This document shows positions 40,995 through 48,496 of a stretch of DNA of 64,000 bases, piece after piece. Source of the DNA: Gaiellasilicea sp046594445 (lineage in GTDB: Bacteria; Actinomycetota; Thermoleophilia; Gaiellales; Gaiellaceae); assembly GCA_046594445.1 (NCBI GenBank), contig JBKJSM010000075.1, forward strand, positions 44,361-108,360, in the 5' to 3' direction. The stretch's first letter is position 1, and each line of letters starts with the position of its first letter. Both the position numbers and the translations under genes were made by a program. The notes under the pieces are model-generated. The model made no database searches. It was given only the letters and a program-made list of their open reading frames with translations, and had not been told where the DNA came from.

Positions 40995-41696
40995 GTGAGC
41001 ACCGTCCCTCAGGGCCAGTACGTGGCCTACAGCTTCCACAAGCTCGACCCGGCCTGGCGGCGGCTGCCCGTCGAGGAGCGGGCGGCGATGAAGGACGCGT
41101 TCGCGGAAGTCGTCGAGAGCTGGAGTGAGCGCTTCGAGCACTTACGCGCCTACTCCACAGCGGGCGTCCGGCCGGACAGCGACTTCTTCCTCTGGAAGAT
41201 CACCGAGCGCTACGGCGACCTCGGCGAGCTCGGGGCGGCGCTGAACGGCACGCCGCTCGCCGGCTGGCTCGAAACGCCCTACTCGTATCTCGCGACGACG
41301 AAGGCCTCGACGTACACGCAGGCGCGGAAACCTCGCAAGATCGTCCCCAAGGGCTCGCCCTACCTCGTCGTCTATCCGTTCGTGAAGGTGCGACCTTGGT
41401 ACGCGCTCTCGCTGGAAGAGCGGCAGCGCGCGATGGACGAGCACATCCGCGTCGGTCGCGAGTTCGAGACGATTCACAACCACACGACCTACTCGTTCGG
41501 GATCGACGACCAGGAGTTCATGACGGCGTTCGAGTGCGACGAGCCGTCCGACTTCATGCACCTGATGCTGACGCTGCGCGAGAGCGAGGCTTCTGCGTAC
41601 ACCGAGCGCGACACGCCGATCTTCGTCGGCGAGGGGATGCCCATCCGCGCCGCGCTCGACGTGCTGGACGGCGCCTCAGCGCAAGTCCGCGCGTAG
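40995..41696 (+). CDS. hemQ: Coproheme decarboxylase, chlorite-dismutase family
   Basis: A 233-residue HemQ/ChdC protein that converts coproheme to heme b, last step of the coproporphyrin-dependent pathway of monoderm bacteria. Conserved blocks are YPFVKVRPWYALSLEERQ, EHIRVGREF and the proximal-His region IHNHTTYSFGIDDQEFMTAF, then ERDTPIFVG at the end. Start GTG, 4 bp after the preceding gene. Its TAG shares a base with the GTG of the selenoprotein gene (TAGTG). Confidence 0.92.
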   Translation: MSTVPQGQYVAYSFHKLDPAWRRLPVEERAAMKDAFAEVVESWSERFEHLRAYSTAGVRPDSDFFLWKITERYGDLGELGAALNGTPLAGWLETPYSYLATTKASTYTQARKPRKIVPKGSPYLVVYPFVKVRPWYALSLEERQRAMDEHIRVGREFETIHNHTTYSFGIDDQEFMTAFECDEPSDFMHLMLTLRESEASAYTERDTPIFVGEGMPIRAALDVLDGASAQVRA

Positions 41697-42253
41697 TGCG
41701 GCGGCTTTGGCCCCTACTCCTGGTCGTGCTGGCGCTCGGCGCTTGCGGCGGCGCAGACGAGCCGGCCCCACCCTCGGCCGCGCAGGCTTCCGGCGTCAAG
41801 GAGCTCGCAAACATCCTCGACCTGCGCTCGGACTTCGAGGCGGATGCGGAGAAGACCCGCGTCATCATTCTCTTCTCGCCCACTTGAGGCACCTGCCTCG
41901 CCGGCGCCCGTTGGGTGCGGGAGAACCTCCTCGACAAGGAGCAGTCCCAGGAGCTGCGGCTGTACGTCGTCTGGCTCAACCAGCGCTCGACCGACGCCCG
42001 CGACACGATCGACGACTCGACGCTGGCCGACCCACGCGTGACGCAGTACTGGGACGGCGAGGGGATCACGGGCACGTACTTCGCAGAGTCCGATCTCGGC
42101 GGCCTCGGCTACTCCGGCTTCGTCTACGACGTCTATTACGTCTTCGGGGCCGACGCGATCTGGGCGAAGGACCCGGCGCCGCTGGCCGGCTCGGGCGGGC
42201 CGGTAGTCCACGAGGGCGAGAAGCTCCTCGCCGCGCTCAGAGCTCAGCTGTAG
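41696..42253 (+). CDS. Probable selenocysteine-containing thioredoxin-like lipoprotein
   Basis: A 185-residue protein if the in-frame TGA at 41885-41887 is read as selenocysteine. N-terminus: signal with lipobox LALGAC (Cys17). Then ELANILDLRSDFEADAEKTR, and the strand VIILFSPT runs straight into U64-G-T-C67-LAGARWV, exactly where a CxxC redox site is expected after a thioredoxin beta-strand. The downstream part (LYVVWLNQRSTDARDTI, DPRVTQYWDGEG, YDVYYVFGADAIW) matches a known thioredoxin-like family by memory. A hairpin with SECIS geometry follows the TGA. Alternatives are a nonsense mutation or sequence error. Coupled to hemQ. Confidence 0.8.
41888..41923 (+). promoter_or_regulatory. Predicted bacterial SECIS element
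   Basis: Directly after the TGA, 41897-41909 pairs with 41913-41923: CTC/GAG, CC/GG, GC/GC and GCCC/GGGU, 11 pairs with two single-G bulges on the 5' side (41900, 41903). The apical loop is GUU, with G first, 22 nt after the UGA. Published bacterial SECIS rules ask for a small apical loop with G in the first two positions about 16-37 nt from the UGA; this fits. Confidence 0.68.
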
Positions 42254-42618
42254 GTGTGCTCCTGGCGCCAGACCCGAACGGCCGCGAAGACGCAGGCACC
42301 GAGCACGAGGAAAAACGCGAGCGCGTCCGGCCCTGACGGCCGCAGGCCGATGAAGGCTCCCACGTCCACGACCGCGAGCACGATCGCCGCGTAGAACACG
42401 TTTCGGCTCCGATCCGGCCAGGCCTCGATGTCGCTCCGCCGCTCGCGCCAGATCAGGAAGACGAAGAACGCGATCGCGAGGAAGAACGCGATCCGGAGCA
42501 GGCCGCCGATCGTGGCGAGCACCGGCTCGAGTGAGAGCACCACGACGACGAGCGCGATCAGCCCGATGATCAGGAAGCCGCGCAGGGTCGCGTTCATCTC
42601 GGTGAAGAAGCGCTTCAT
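42244..42618 (-). CDS. Small membrane protein, four helices
   Basis: A 124-residue protein with about four hydrophobic helices (GFLIIGLIALVVVVLSL; IAFFLAIAFFVFLIW; FYAAIVLAVVDVGAFIGL; LAFFLVLGACVFAAVRVW) and a basic loop RERRSD. I do not recognise the family. Start ATG 42618 overlaps the stop of the upstream membrane-protein gene as ATGA. Its 3' end overlaps the selenoprotein gene's 3' end by 10 bp on the opposite strand. Confidence 0.7.
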   Translation of the reverse strand: MKRFFTEMNATLRGFLIIGLIALVVVVLSLEPVLATIGGLLRIAFFLAIAFFVFLIWRERRSDIEAWPDRSRNVFYAAIVLAVVDVGAFIGLRPSGPDALAFFLVLGACVFAAVRVWRQEHTYS

Positions 42619-42968
42619 CCGGTCATGAATGCTCGCACGGCGAGCGCGGCGGCGACGAGCGACGTGCCGGCGAACCAGAGCAGTCGCTTCGGACCCTCGC
42701 GCGGCGCGTACATCCACGGCGCGAGGATCGCCCCGAGCGCGAGCGAGCCGTAGACGTAATGGAGCTCCTCGGCGGCTTTACCGTCGTCGGCGAGGAGGAG
42801 CAGGCCGAGCGCGACCTGCGCGACCAGGAGCGTCTGCGCGAGCGCGAGCAGGTTCGCGACGAGGCGCCCGGCTAAGCGTCGCCGCCAGTAGACGAGGCCG
42901 CCTACGAGCGCCGCCAGAGCGGGCACGCCCACCACCAGGAAGGCGAGAAAGGCGTGCGCGGATAGCAT
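42615..42968 (-). CDS. Small membrane protein with conserved HYVYG segment
   Basis: A 117-residue protein with four predicted helices. His9 lies in helix 1 and ELHYVYGSLALGAILAPWMY in helix 3 contains a second His, a spacing that could hold heme or another cofactor, but that is only a guess. First of a coupled pair with the gene at 42244. It is divergent from the peroxiredoxin gene with under 30 bp between. Confidence 0.7.
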   Translation of the reverse strand: MLSAHAFLAFLVVGVPALAALVGGLVYWRRRLAGRLVANLLALAQTLLVAQVALGLLLLADDGKAAEELHYVYGSLALGAILAPWMYAPREGPKRLLWFAGTSLVAAALAVRAFMTG

Positions 42969-42996
42969 CGGGTCACCCTAGATGAGAGGAGAGTTC

Positions 42997-43455
42997 GTGG
43001 TCGAAGAAGGCAAGGCCGCGCCGGACTTCGAGCTGACGAGCGACGCCGGCGAGACCGTGAAGCTATCCGATCTGCGTGGCCGGACGGTCGTCCTCTACTT
43101 CTATCCCAAGGACGACACGCCCGGCTGCACGGCCCAGGCGTGCGGGATCCGGGACGCCTGGGGCGAGTTCGAGCGCGCAGGTGCGGTGGTGCTCGGCGTC
43201 AGCCCCGACGACGAGAGCTCTCACGTGGCGTTCAAGCAGAAGTTGGACCTCCCGTTCCCGCTCCTCGCCGACACCGAGCACGAGACCGCCGACGACTACG
43301 GCGTCTGGGTCGAGAAGAAGTACGCCGGCACGACGTACATGGGCGTCGAACGCTCGACGTTCGTGATCGACGCGGACGGCAACGTCGCGAAGGAATTGCG
43401 GAACGTGAAGCCGGACACTCACGCCGACGACGTCCTGGCGGCTCTCTCCTCCTGA
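42997..43455 (+). CDS. bcp: Peroxiredoxin, PrxQ/BCP type
   Basis: A 152-residue thiol peroxidase. The peroxidatic site is FYPKDDTPGCTAQACGIRD, with peroxidatic Cys and resolving Cys five residues apart as in classical BCP; STFVIDADG and VKPDTHADDVL follow. It reduces hydroperoxides with thioredoxin. I chose GTG 42997 since AGAGGAGAG sits just upstream; ATG 42982 would add five residues. Two genes from a thioredoxin-like selenoprotein. Confidence 0.93.
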   Translation: MVEEGKAAPDFELTSDAGETVKLSDLRGRTVVLYFYPKDDTPGCTAQACGIRDAWGEFERAGAVVLGVSPDDESSHVAFKQKLDLPFPLLADTEHETADDYGVWVEKKYAGTTYMGVERSTFVIDADGNVAKELRNVKPDTHADDVLAALSS

Positions 43456-44369
43456 CCGCGCTCCCGCCCCAGCTCGCCGCTGCGATCGAGCAGCTCGTCG
43501 CGCGCGCCGGCGGCTCGGTCGAGGCGGAGGTCGAACGACTCTCGGCCGCCTATCGGGGCGACGAGCGGTCGCGCGCGGCACGGTCGAAAGTCCAGGTCGC
43601 CGCGTATCTCGCCTACCGGACGCCGGCCACCTTCGCCGCCGCAGCGGCCGTCTTCCGCCAGGTCGCGCTCCAGCGTCCAGACTGGCAGCCGCGCACGCTG
43701 CTCGACGTGGGCGCAGGGCCTGGCGTGGCCGCCTGGGCGGCGCTCGAGGCCTGGCCGTCACTCGACGAGCTGACGCTCGTCGAGGTCGAGCCGGAGATGA
43801 TCGCCGCCGGGCGCGAGCTGCTGCCGAACGCGCGCTGGGTTCAGGGAGACGCCGGCGCCGCACGGGACCCCGCCGACCTCGTCGTCGCTTCGTACGTGCT
43901 CGGCGAGCTGCGAGAGCCGGTCGCGGCCCGGCTGTGGGCGCAGGCAGCCGACACGATCGCGTTCGTCGAGCCCGGGACGCCCGCCGGCTACCGCCGCGTC
44001 CTCGAAGCCCGCGCAACCGTGATCGAGGCGGGCGGCTTCACGGTCGCGCCCTGCCCGCACGACCTCCCCTGTCCGCTGCCAGCAGACGACTGGTGCCACT
44101 TCGCCGTGCGGCTGCCCCGCTCCAAGCTCCACCGCCGCGCAAAAGCGGTCGAGCTCAGCTACGAGGACGAGAAGTTCTCGTACGCGGTGCTCAGCCGAGA
44201 TCCTGTGCCCAAGGCGGCCGCACGGATCATCAGGCAGCCGCAGATCCGCTCGGGCCACGTCAATCTCGTCACGTCGGAGCCGGCGGGAATCGAGCGTCGG
44301 ACGGTGAGCCGGAAGGACGGGGAGCTCTACCGGCGCGCGAAGAACGCCGCCTGGGGCGATCCGCTCTAG
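43452..44369 (+). CDS. Rsm22/METTL17-family methyltransferase-like protein
   Basis: A 305-residue SAM-binding protein. The SAM motif is LLDVGAGPGVAAWAAL near 80, and the family-specific Cys cluster is CPHDLPCPL followed by WCHFAVRLPRS near 205-225, which in relatives binds an Fe-S cluster. Mitochondrial and bacterial members act in small-subunit ribosome assembly. There is no ATG, GTG or TTG near the domain start; CTG at 43452, inside a CTGA overlap with bcp, is the most reasonable start. It converges on the pentapeptide-repeat gene. Confidence 0.82.
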   Translation: MTALPPQLAAAIEQLVARAGGSVEAEVERLSAAYRGDERSRAARSKVQVAAYLAYRTPATFAAAAAVFRQVALQRPDWQPRTLLDVGAGPGVAAWAALEAWPSLDELTLVEVEPEMIAAGRELLPNARWVQGDAGAARDPADLVVASYVLGELREPVAARLWAQAADTIAFVEPGTPAGYRRVLEARATVIEAGGFTVAPCPHDLPCPLPADDWCHFAVRLPRSKLHRRAKAVELSYEDEKFSYAVLSRDPVPKAAARIIRQPQIRSGHVNLVTSEPAGIERRTVSRKDGELYRRAKNAAWGDPL

Positions 44370-45025
44370 TCCACCAGCTCGATCCCCGTGGCGGCCGCGA
44401 GGAGGCCCGCGATCTGGATCACGTCGCCCCACGGCATCCGGACGCCTCCGAGGCTGCCGGCGCCGACGAGACCGGTCAACTCGCAGTCGCGCAGCTCGCA
44501 GTGCGAGAACGACGCGGCGGTGACGTTCGCGCCGGAGAGGACGCAGCGCTCGAAGCGAACCGACGACAGGAAGGCGCTGTAGAAGTCGGCTTCCTCGAGA
44601 CGGCAGTCGTGGAAAGCGACCCGCTCCAGCCGTGCGTGGCGGAAGGAGGCAAGATCGAGACGAGAGCTCTCGAACGCGACGTCGCGCAGCTCGGTCTCCG
44701 CGAAGTCCACTCCCGTGGCGCGAAGCTCGTGTGCATGGACGCGCGTCAGCGCGCCGCGCACCGCCCGCAGGTTCGCCCAGCTGCCGCCGATGACCTGCAC
44801 GTCGGTGAACGCGAGCCCCGCTGCCTCGCAGCCGTCGAGAGCGACGTCGTCGAGGCGGGCTTCGTCGAGCCGGAGATCGGCGGCAGCGCGCTCGTCGAAG
44901 ACGAGCCCGCGCAGGGCCGCGCGCTCGAGCCGCAGCCCCGCAAGCGGCGAGTCCCCTGGATCGATCGGTTCGAGCTCGCGCGGGAGGTCGGGCGGCTTGG
45001 GAGCGGCGGGCGGGTCGACGGCCAT
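44366..45025 (-). CDS. Pentapeptide-repeat protein
   Basis: A 219-residue protein of A(D/N)LxX-type repeats from about residue 30 to 190 (for example LRLERAALRGLVF, ARLDDVALDGC, FRHARLERVAFHDCRLEEA). It should form a right-handed quadrilateral beta helix. The C-terminus holds a short hydrophobic cap (PWGDVIQIAGLLAAATGI). Some such proteins protect gyrase from quinolones, but here no target can be deduced. tRNA-Leu lies upstream on the same strand. Confidence 0.88.
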   Translation of the reverse strand: MAVDPPAAPKPPDLPRELEPIDPGDSPLAGLRLERAALRGLVFDERAAADLRLDEARLDDVALDGCEAAGLAFTDVQVIGGSWANLRAVRGALTRVHAHELRATGVDFAETELRDVAFESSRLDLASFRHARLERVAFHDCRLEEADFYSAFLSSVRFERCVLSGANVTAASFSHCELRDCELTGLVGAGSLGGVRMPWGDVIQIAGLLAAATGIELVD

Positions 45026-45037
45026 GGTCGAAACCTA

Positions 45038-45121
45038 TGCGGATGAGAGGACTTGAACCTCCACGCCCCGAAGGGCACACGGACCTGAACCGTGCGCGTC
45101 TACCAATTCCGCCACATCCGC
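45038..45121 (-). tRNA. tRNA-Leu (CAG)
   Basis: An 84-nt class II tRNA on the minus strand: acceptor GCGGATG/CATCCGC, anticodon stem CACGG/CCGTG with loop TTCAGGT (anticodon CAG), long variable arm TGCCCTTCGGGGCGT, T-stem GGAGG/CCTCT with TTCAAGT. Discriminator A; CCA not encoded. Confidence 0.95.
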
Positions 45122-45178
45122 GCGGGGGGTTTCAGTGTAACCGCTGCCGTAACACCGTTTTCACACCGGTCGCCTACC

Positions 45179-47602
45179 ATGACCGCCGTGCGCCGGGGTC
45201 TCCTGCTCATCCTGCTCTGCCTGCTCGCGCTCGCGACCGGCTCGGCGCGGGCCGAGCGCGACGCTGGAGAAGAACCGCTGGTCGAGGTCGTCGTCTCGCT
45301 CGCGCAGAAGCCGCTCGCGACGACGCGCTGGGCTGCCGGCCGGCAGCTCCAGGCGCGGACGATGGCGTCCGCTCAGGCCGCCGTCGCGCGCGACATCGCC
45401 GACGCCGTTCCCGCCGCGCAGATCCGCTGGCGCTACAAGCTCGTCGCAAACGGGATCGCCGTCGTCGTTCCGCGAGCGCAGCTCGGCCGGCTGGCGGCGC
45501 TCCCGGGGGTGGAGACGATCTACCCGAGCGTCCGCTACCGGACGCAGCTCGACCGCAGCCGGGAGCAGATCGGCGCGCCCGCACTCTGGGGGCCTGGGCT
45601 CGAGAACGCCGGTCAGGGGATGAAGATCGCGATCATCGACGAGGGGATCGACCAAAAGCACCCGTTCTTCTCGCCCGTCGACTACGCGATGCCCGCCGGC
45701 TACCCGAAAGGGCAGACCGCCTACACGACCGCGAAGGTGATCGTCGCTCGCGCGTTTCCCCCGGCCCGCCCGGCGTGGAAGCACGCATCGAAGCCGTTCG
45801 ACCCCGAGTTCTCCTCGCATGGGACGCACGTCGCGGGGATCGCCGCCGGAAACGCGAACACGCTCGCCGACGGCAACCGGATCTCGGGCGTCGCACCGCG
45901 CGCCTATCTCGGCAACTACAAGGCGCTGACGATCCCGACCGACGCGGACGTCGGGCTCGACGGCAACTCGCCGGAGATCGTGGCGGCGATCGAGGCTGCG
46001 GTCGCGGACGGCATGGACGTGATCAACATGTCGCTCGGCGAGCCCGAGATCGAGCCGTCGCGCGACATCGTCGTCCGGGCGCTCGGCGCCGCAGCGCGCG
46101 CCGGCGTCGTCTCGGTCGTGTCGGCAGGCAACGACTTCGAGGAGTTCGGCCGCGGCTCGGTCGGCTCGCCCGCCTCCGCTCCGGAGGCGATCACCGTCGG
46201 CGCAGTTACGACCACCGGCAGCGGCGCCGATGACGTCGTTGCCTCGTTTTCCTCCAGCGGCCCCACCCCGCTCTCGCTCCGCCTGAAGCCAGAGGTGAGC
46301 GCACCTGGGGTCGCGATCCTGTCCGCGAGCCCCGGCGGCGCCTACGCCAGGCTCTCCGGGACGAGCATGGCCGCCCCACACGTCGCCGGCGCCGTTGCGC
46401 TCTTGCTTCAGCGCCACCCGACCTGGACGCCGGCGCAGGTGAAATCCGCGCTCGCACTCACCGGCGATCCCGCGTTCGTCGACCAGCGGAAGAGCGTCGA
46501 GCTGCCGACGCTGCGCGCCGGCGGCGGCGTCGTCAATCTCCCACGGGCCGACAACCCGCTCCTCTTCGCCACGCCGGTCGCAGTCTCGTTCGGGCTTGTG
46601 GGGCCGGGCGCGAGCGCCACGCAGCAGGTGCAGCTCACCGACGCGGGCGGCGGCGGCGGACCGTGGACGGTGACGCTCGAGCAGCAGAGCGGCGCCGGCC
46701 AGGTTACGTACTCCTTTCCGCCGGCCGTATCCGTTCCGGGCACGCTGCCGCTGACCGTCACGACCTCAGTCGCAACCGACCTCGAGGTGACCGGCTATCT
46801 CGTCCTCACGCGCGGCCCGGATCGGCGCCGCATCCCCTACTGGCTCGCGACCGGTTCTGCCCGGCTCGCCGGCGGCAAGACCGCACCGCTCCGGCGACCG
46901 GGCGCATATTCGTCGACGACGAAGGGCGGGACGAGTCGCGTCGCGCGCTACCGCTACCCCGATCGCCCAGTGGGGCATGGCTTCGCGGCCGAGCTGCCCG
47001 GTCCCGAGCGCGTCTTCCGCGTCACGCTCGCCCGGCCTGCCGCAAACTTCGGCGTCGTGATCACGAGCCGCGGGCGGGGCGTCCGGGTCGAGCCGCGCGT
47101 CGTGCTCGCCGGCGACGAGCGGCGGCTGACCGGCTACGCCGCGCTGCCGTTCAACCTCAACCCCTATCTCCGGACGTTCGGAGACCTGGTGCTCGCAGCG
47201 GGCACGATCCTGCCGGCCGCGGGATCCTACGACGTTGTCTTTGACAGCCCCTCGGCCGCACGCGCCGGCGCGTTCGCGTTCCGCTTCTGGGTGAACGATA
47301 CGAAGCCGCCGACGGCCGTCGTGCGCGTCAGGCGCGTCACAGCGGGAGCCGCCCTCGTCGTGTCCGTGGGAGACCAGGGCTCCGGCGTCGATCCGACGTC
47401 GCTCGTCGCACGAGTCGACGGTGACGAGCGGCGCAGCCGTTTCGCGGCGGGGCAGGTGCGGATCCCGACCGCGGGCCTCCGCAAGGGCAAGCACACGCTG
47501 CGCTTCCAGATCTCCGACTACCAGGAGACGAGGAACATGGAGAACGTGGCCGCGATCCTCCCGAACACGCGCATCCTGACGACGATTTTCGTCGTCACCT
47601 AG
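45179..47602 (+). CDS. Secreted subtilisin-family serine protease (S8)
   Basis: An 807-residue exported protease. Signal peptide to about residue 25, an I9-type propeptide (about 34-118, VEVVVSLAQKPL to VETIYPSVRY), then the catalytic domain with Asp154 (IAIIDEGID), His214 (SSHGTHVAGIAAG), oxyanion Asn318 (VSAGND) and Ser396 (SGTSMAAPHVAG). An unusually long stretch of about 330 residues of beta-sandwich type follows. ATG at 45179; GTG 45188 is possible. It is divergent from tRNA-Leu. Confidence 0.92.
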   Translation: MTAVRRGLLLILLCLLALATGSARAERDAGEEPLVEVVVSLAQKPLATTRWAAGRQLQARTMASAQAAVARDIADAVPAAQIRWRYKLVANGIAVVVPRAQLGRLAALPGVETIYPSVRYRTQLDRSREQIGAPALWGPGLENAGQGMKIAIIDEGIDQKHPFFSPVDYAMPAGYPKGQTAYTTAKVIVARAFPPARPAWKHASKPFDPEFSSHGTHVAGIAAGNANTLADGNRISGVAPRAYLGNYKALTIPTDADVGLDGNSPEIVAAIEAAVADGMDVINMSLGEPEIEPSRDIVVRALGAAARAGVVSVVSAGNDFEEFGRGSVGSPASAPEAITVGAVTTTGSGADDVVASFSSSGPTPLSLRLKPEVSAPGVAILSASPGGAYARLSGTSMAAPHVAGAVALLLQRHPTWTPAQVKSALALTGDPAFVDQRKSVELPTLRAGGGVVNLPRADNPLLFATPVAVSFGLVGPGASATQQVQLTDAGGGGGPWTVTLEQQSGAGQVTYSFPPAVSVPGTLPLTVTTSVATDLEVTGYLVLTRGPDRRRIPYWLATGSARLAGGKTAPLRRPGAYSSTTKGGTSRVARYRYPDRPVGHGFAAELPGPERVFRVTLARPAANFGVVITSRGRGVRVEPRVVLAGDERRLTGYAALPFNLNPYLRTFGDLVLAAGTILPAAGSYDVVFDSPSAARAGAFAFRFWVNDTKPPTAVVRVRRVTAGAALVVSVGDQGSGVDPTSLVARVDGDERRSRFAAGQVRIPTAGLRKGKHTLRFQISDYQETRNMENVAAILPNTRILTTIFVVT

Positions 47603-47668
47603 CCGGCTCGCAAACCGGTGGAGCGGCCGGCGCGTAGTCATCCACGAGCCCGATTCTGGAGGGGGAGA

Positions 47669-48214
47669 ATGAGTAGGCGACGATTCGTTGCAACCGCTGT
47701 GTCGGTGCCTGCGGTGCTGGCGGCAGGGATCTGGACGGGCCTGGGTGCCGCCGGGCAGAGTGCAACGACCACGGGCCTGACCGCACGGCTGGGCGCGGCG
47801 GAGGAGGTCCCGAAGCCCAGCGGCGTCCGCGCAGGCGCCCAAGGGACGTTCAGCGCGGCGCTCGTGCGAAGCGGCGCAGGCGGAACGCTCTCGTGGCGGC
47901 TGAGTTTCCAGGGGTTGACCGGGAAGGCAACGACGTCCCACATCCACGTCGGCGCCCGCGGCAAGGCCGGTGCCGTCCGGGTCGCGCTGTGCGGTCCGTG
48001 CCGGTCGGGCGCCCGCGGCTCCGCTCGGGTGGATGCGAGGACGGTCACCGCTCTGCTCGCGGGGAGCACGTACGTGAACGTCCACACGGCTCGCAACGCC
48101 GCCGGAGAAATCCGTGGCCAGGTGACGAAGAGCTCAAAGCCGCCCACGGTGGCGCCGCCGGCGACGACAACGGGCTCGGGGACGACGACGGACGACGGCT
48201 ACCCCGGCGGCTGA
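47669..48214 (+). CDS. Exported CHRD-domain protein
   Basis: A 181-residue protein with an N-terminal signal (RRRFVATAVSVPAVLAAGIW) and one CHRD domain (LTARLGAAEEVPKPSGVRAG to STYVNVHTARNAAGEIRGQV). CHRD domains are extracellular beta folds of unclear function. The end is Thr/Gly/Pro-rich. GGAGGGGGAGA stands right before the ATG, a very strong ribosome site. Confidence 0.85.
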   Translation: MSRRRFVATAVSVPAVLAAGIWTGLGAAGQSATTTGLTARLGAAEEVPKPSGVRAGAQGTFSAALVRSGAGGTLSWRLSFQGLTGKATTSHIHVGARGKAGAVRVALCGPCRSGARGSARVDARTVTALLAGSTYVNVHTARNAAGEIRGQVTKSSKPPTVAPPATTTGSGTTTDDGYPGG

Positions 48215-48223
48215 GTCGACCTT

Positions 48224-48454
48224 CTACGTGCGGCGATCGGTCTCCTCGATCGTCGGCAACTCAGCAAGGTCGCGCTGGACGCTCTCGGCGAACTCCTCTT
48301 CCTCGCTGCGGATCAGCTTCAGGCTCGCCTTCCGCCGCTTGCGGTCGCGCACGCGGCGCGCGTCGGCACCGACGAGCGCGCCCACGCGCTGCCACTCCGC
48401 GCCGATGACGACGGCGGCCGCGAGGACGAGCAGCGCGACCCAGGGCCAGCTCAC
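48224..48454 (-). CDS. Small single-span membrane protein
   Basis: A 76-residue protein: VSWPWVALLVLAAAVVIGAE is one membrane helix, followed by a charged cytosolic tail (RRVRDRKRRKASLKLIRSEE, then EEFAESVQRDLAELP). GTG start. It lies tail to tail with the CHRD gene (9-bp gap) and divergent from the copper-protein gene (42 bp). No recognised function. Confidence 0.6.
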   Translation of the reverse strand: MSWPWVALLVLAAAVVIGAEWQRVGALVGADARRVRDRKRRKASLKLIRSEEEEFAESVQRDLAELPTIEETDRRT

Positions 48455-48496
48455 GCGCCGATTGTACCCTCCGGAATCCTGAGCTACTGTCGTTGC

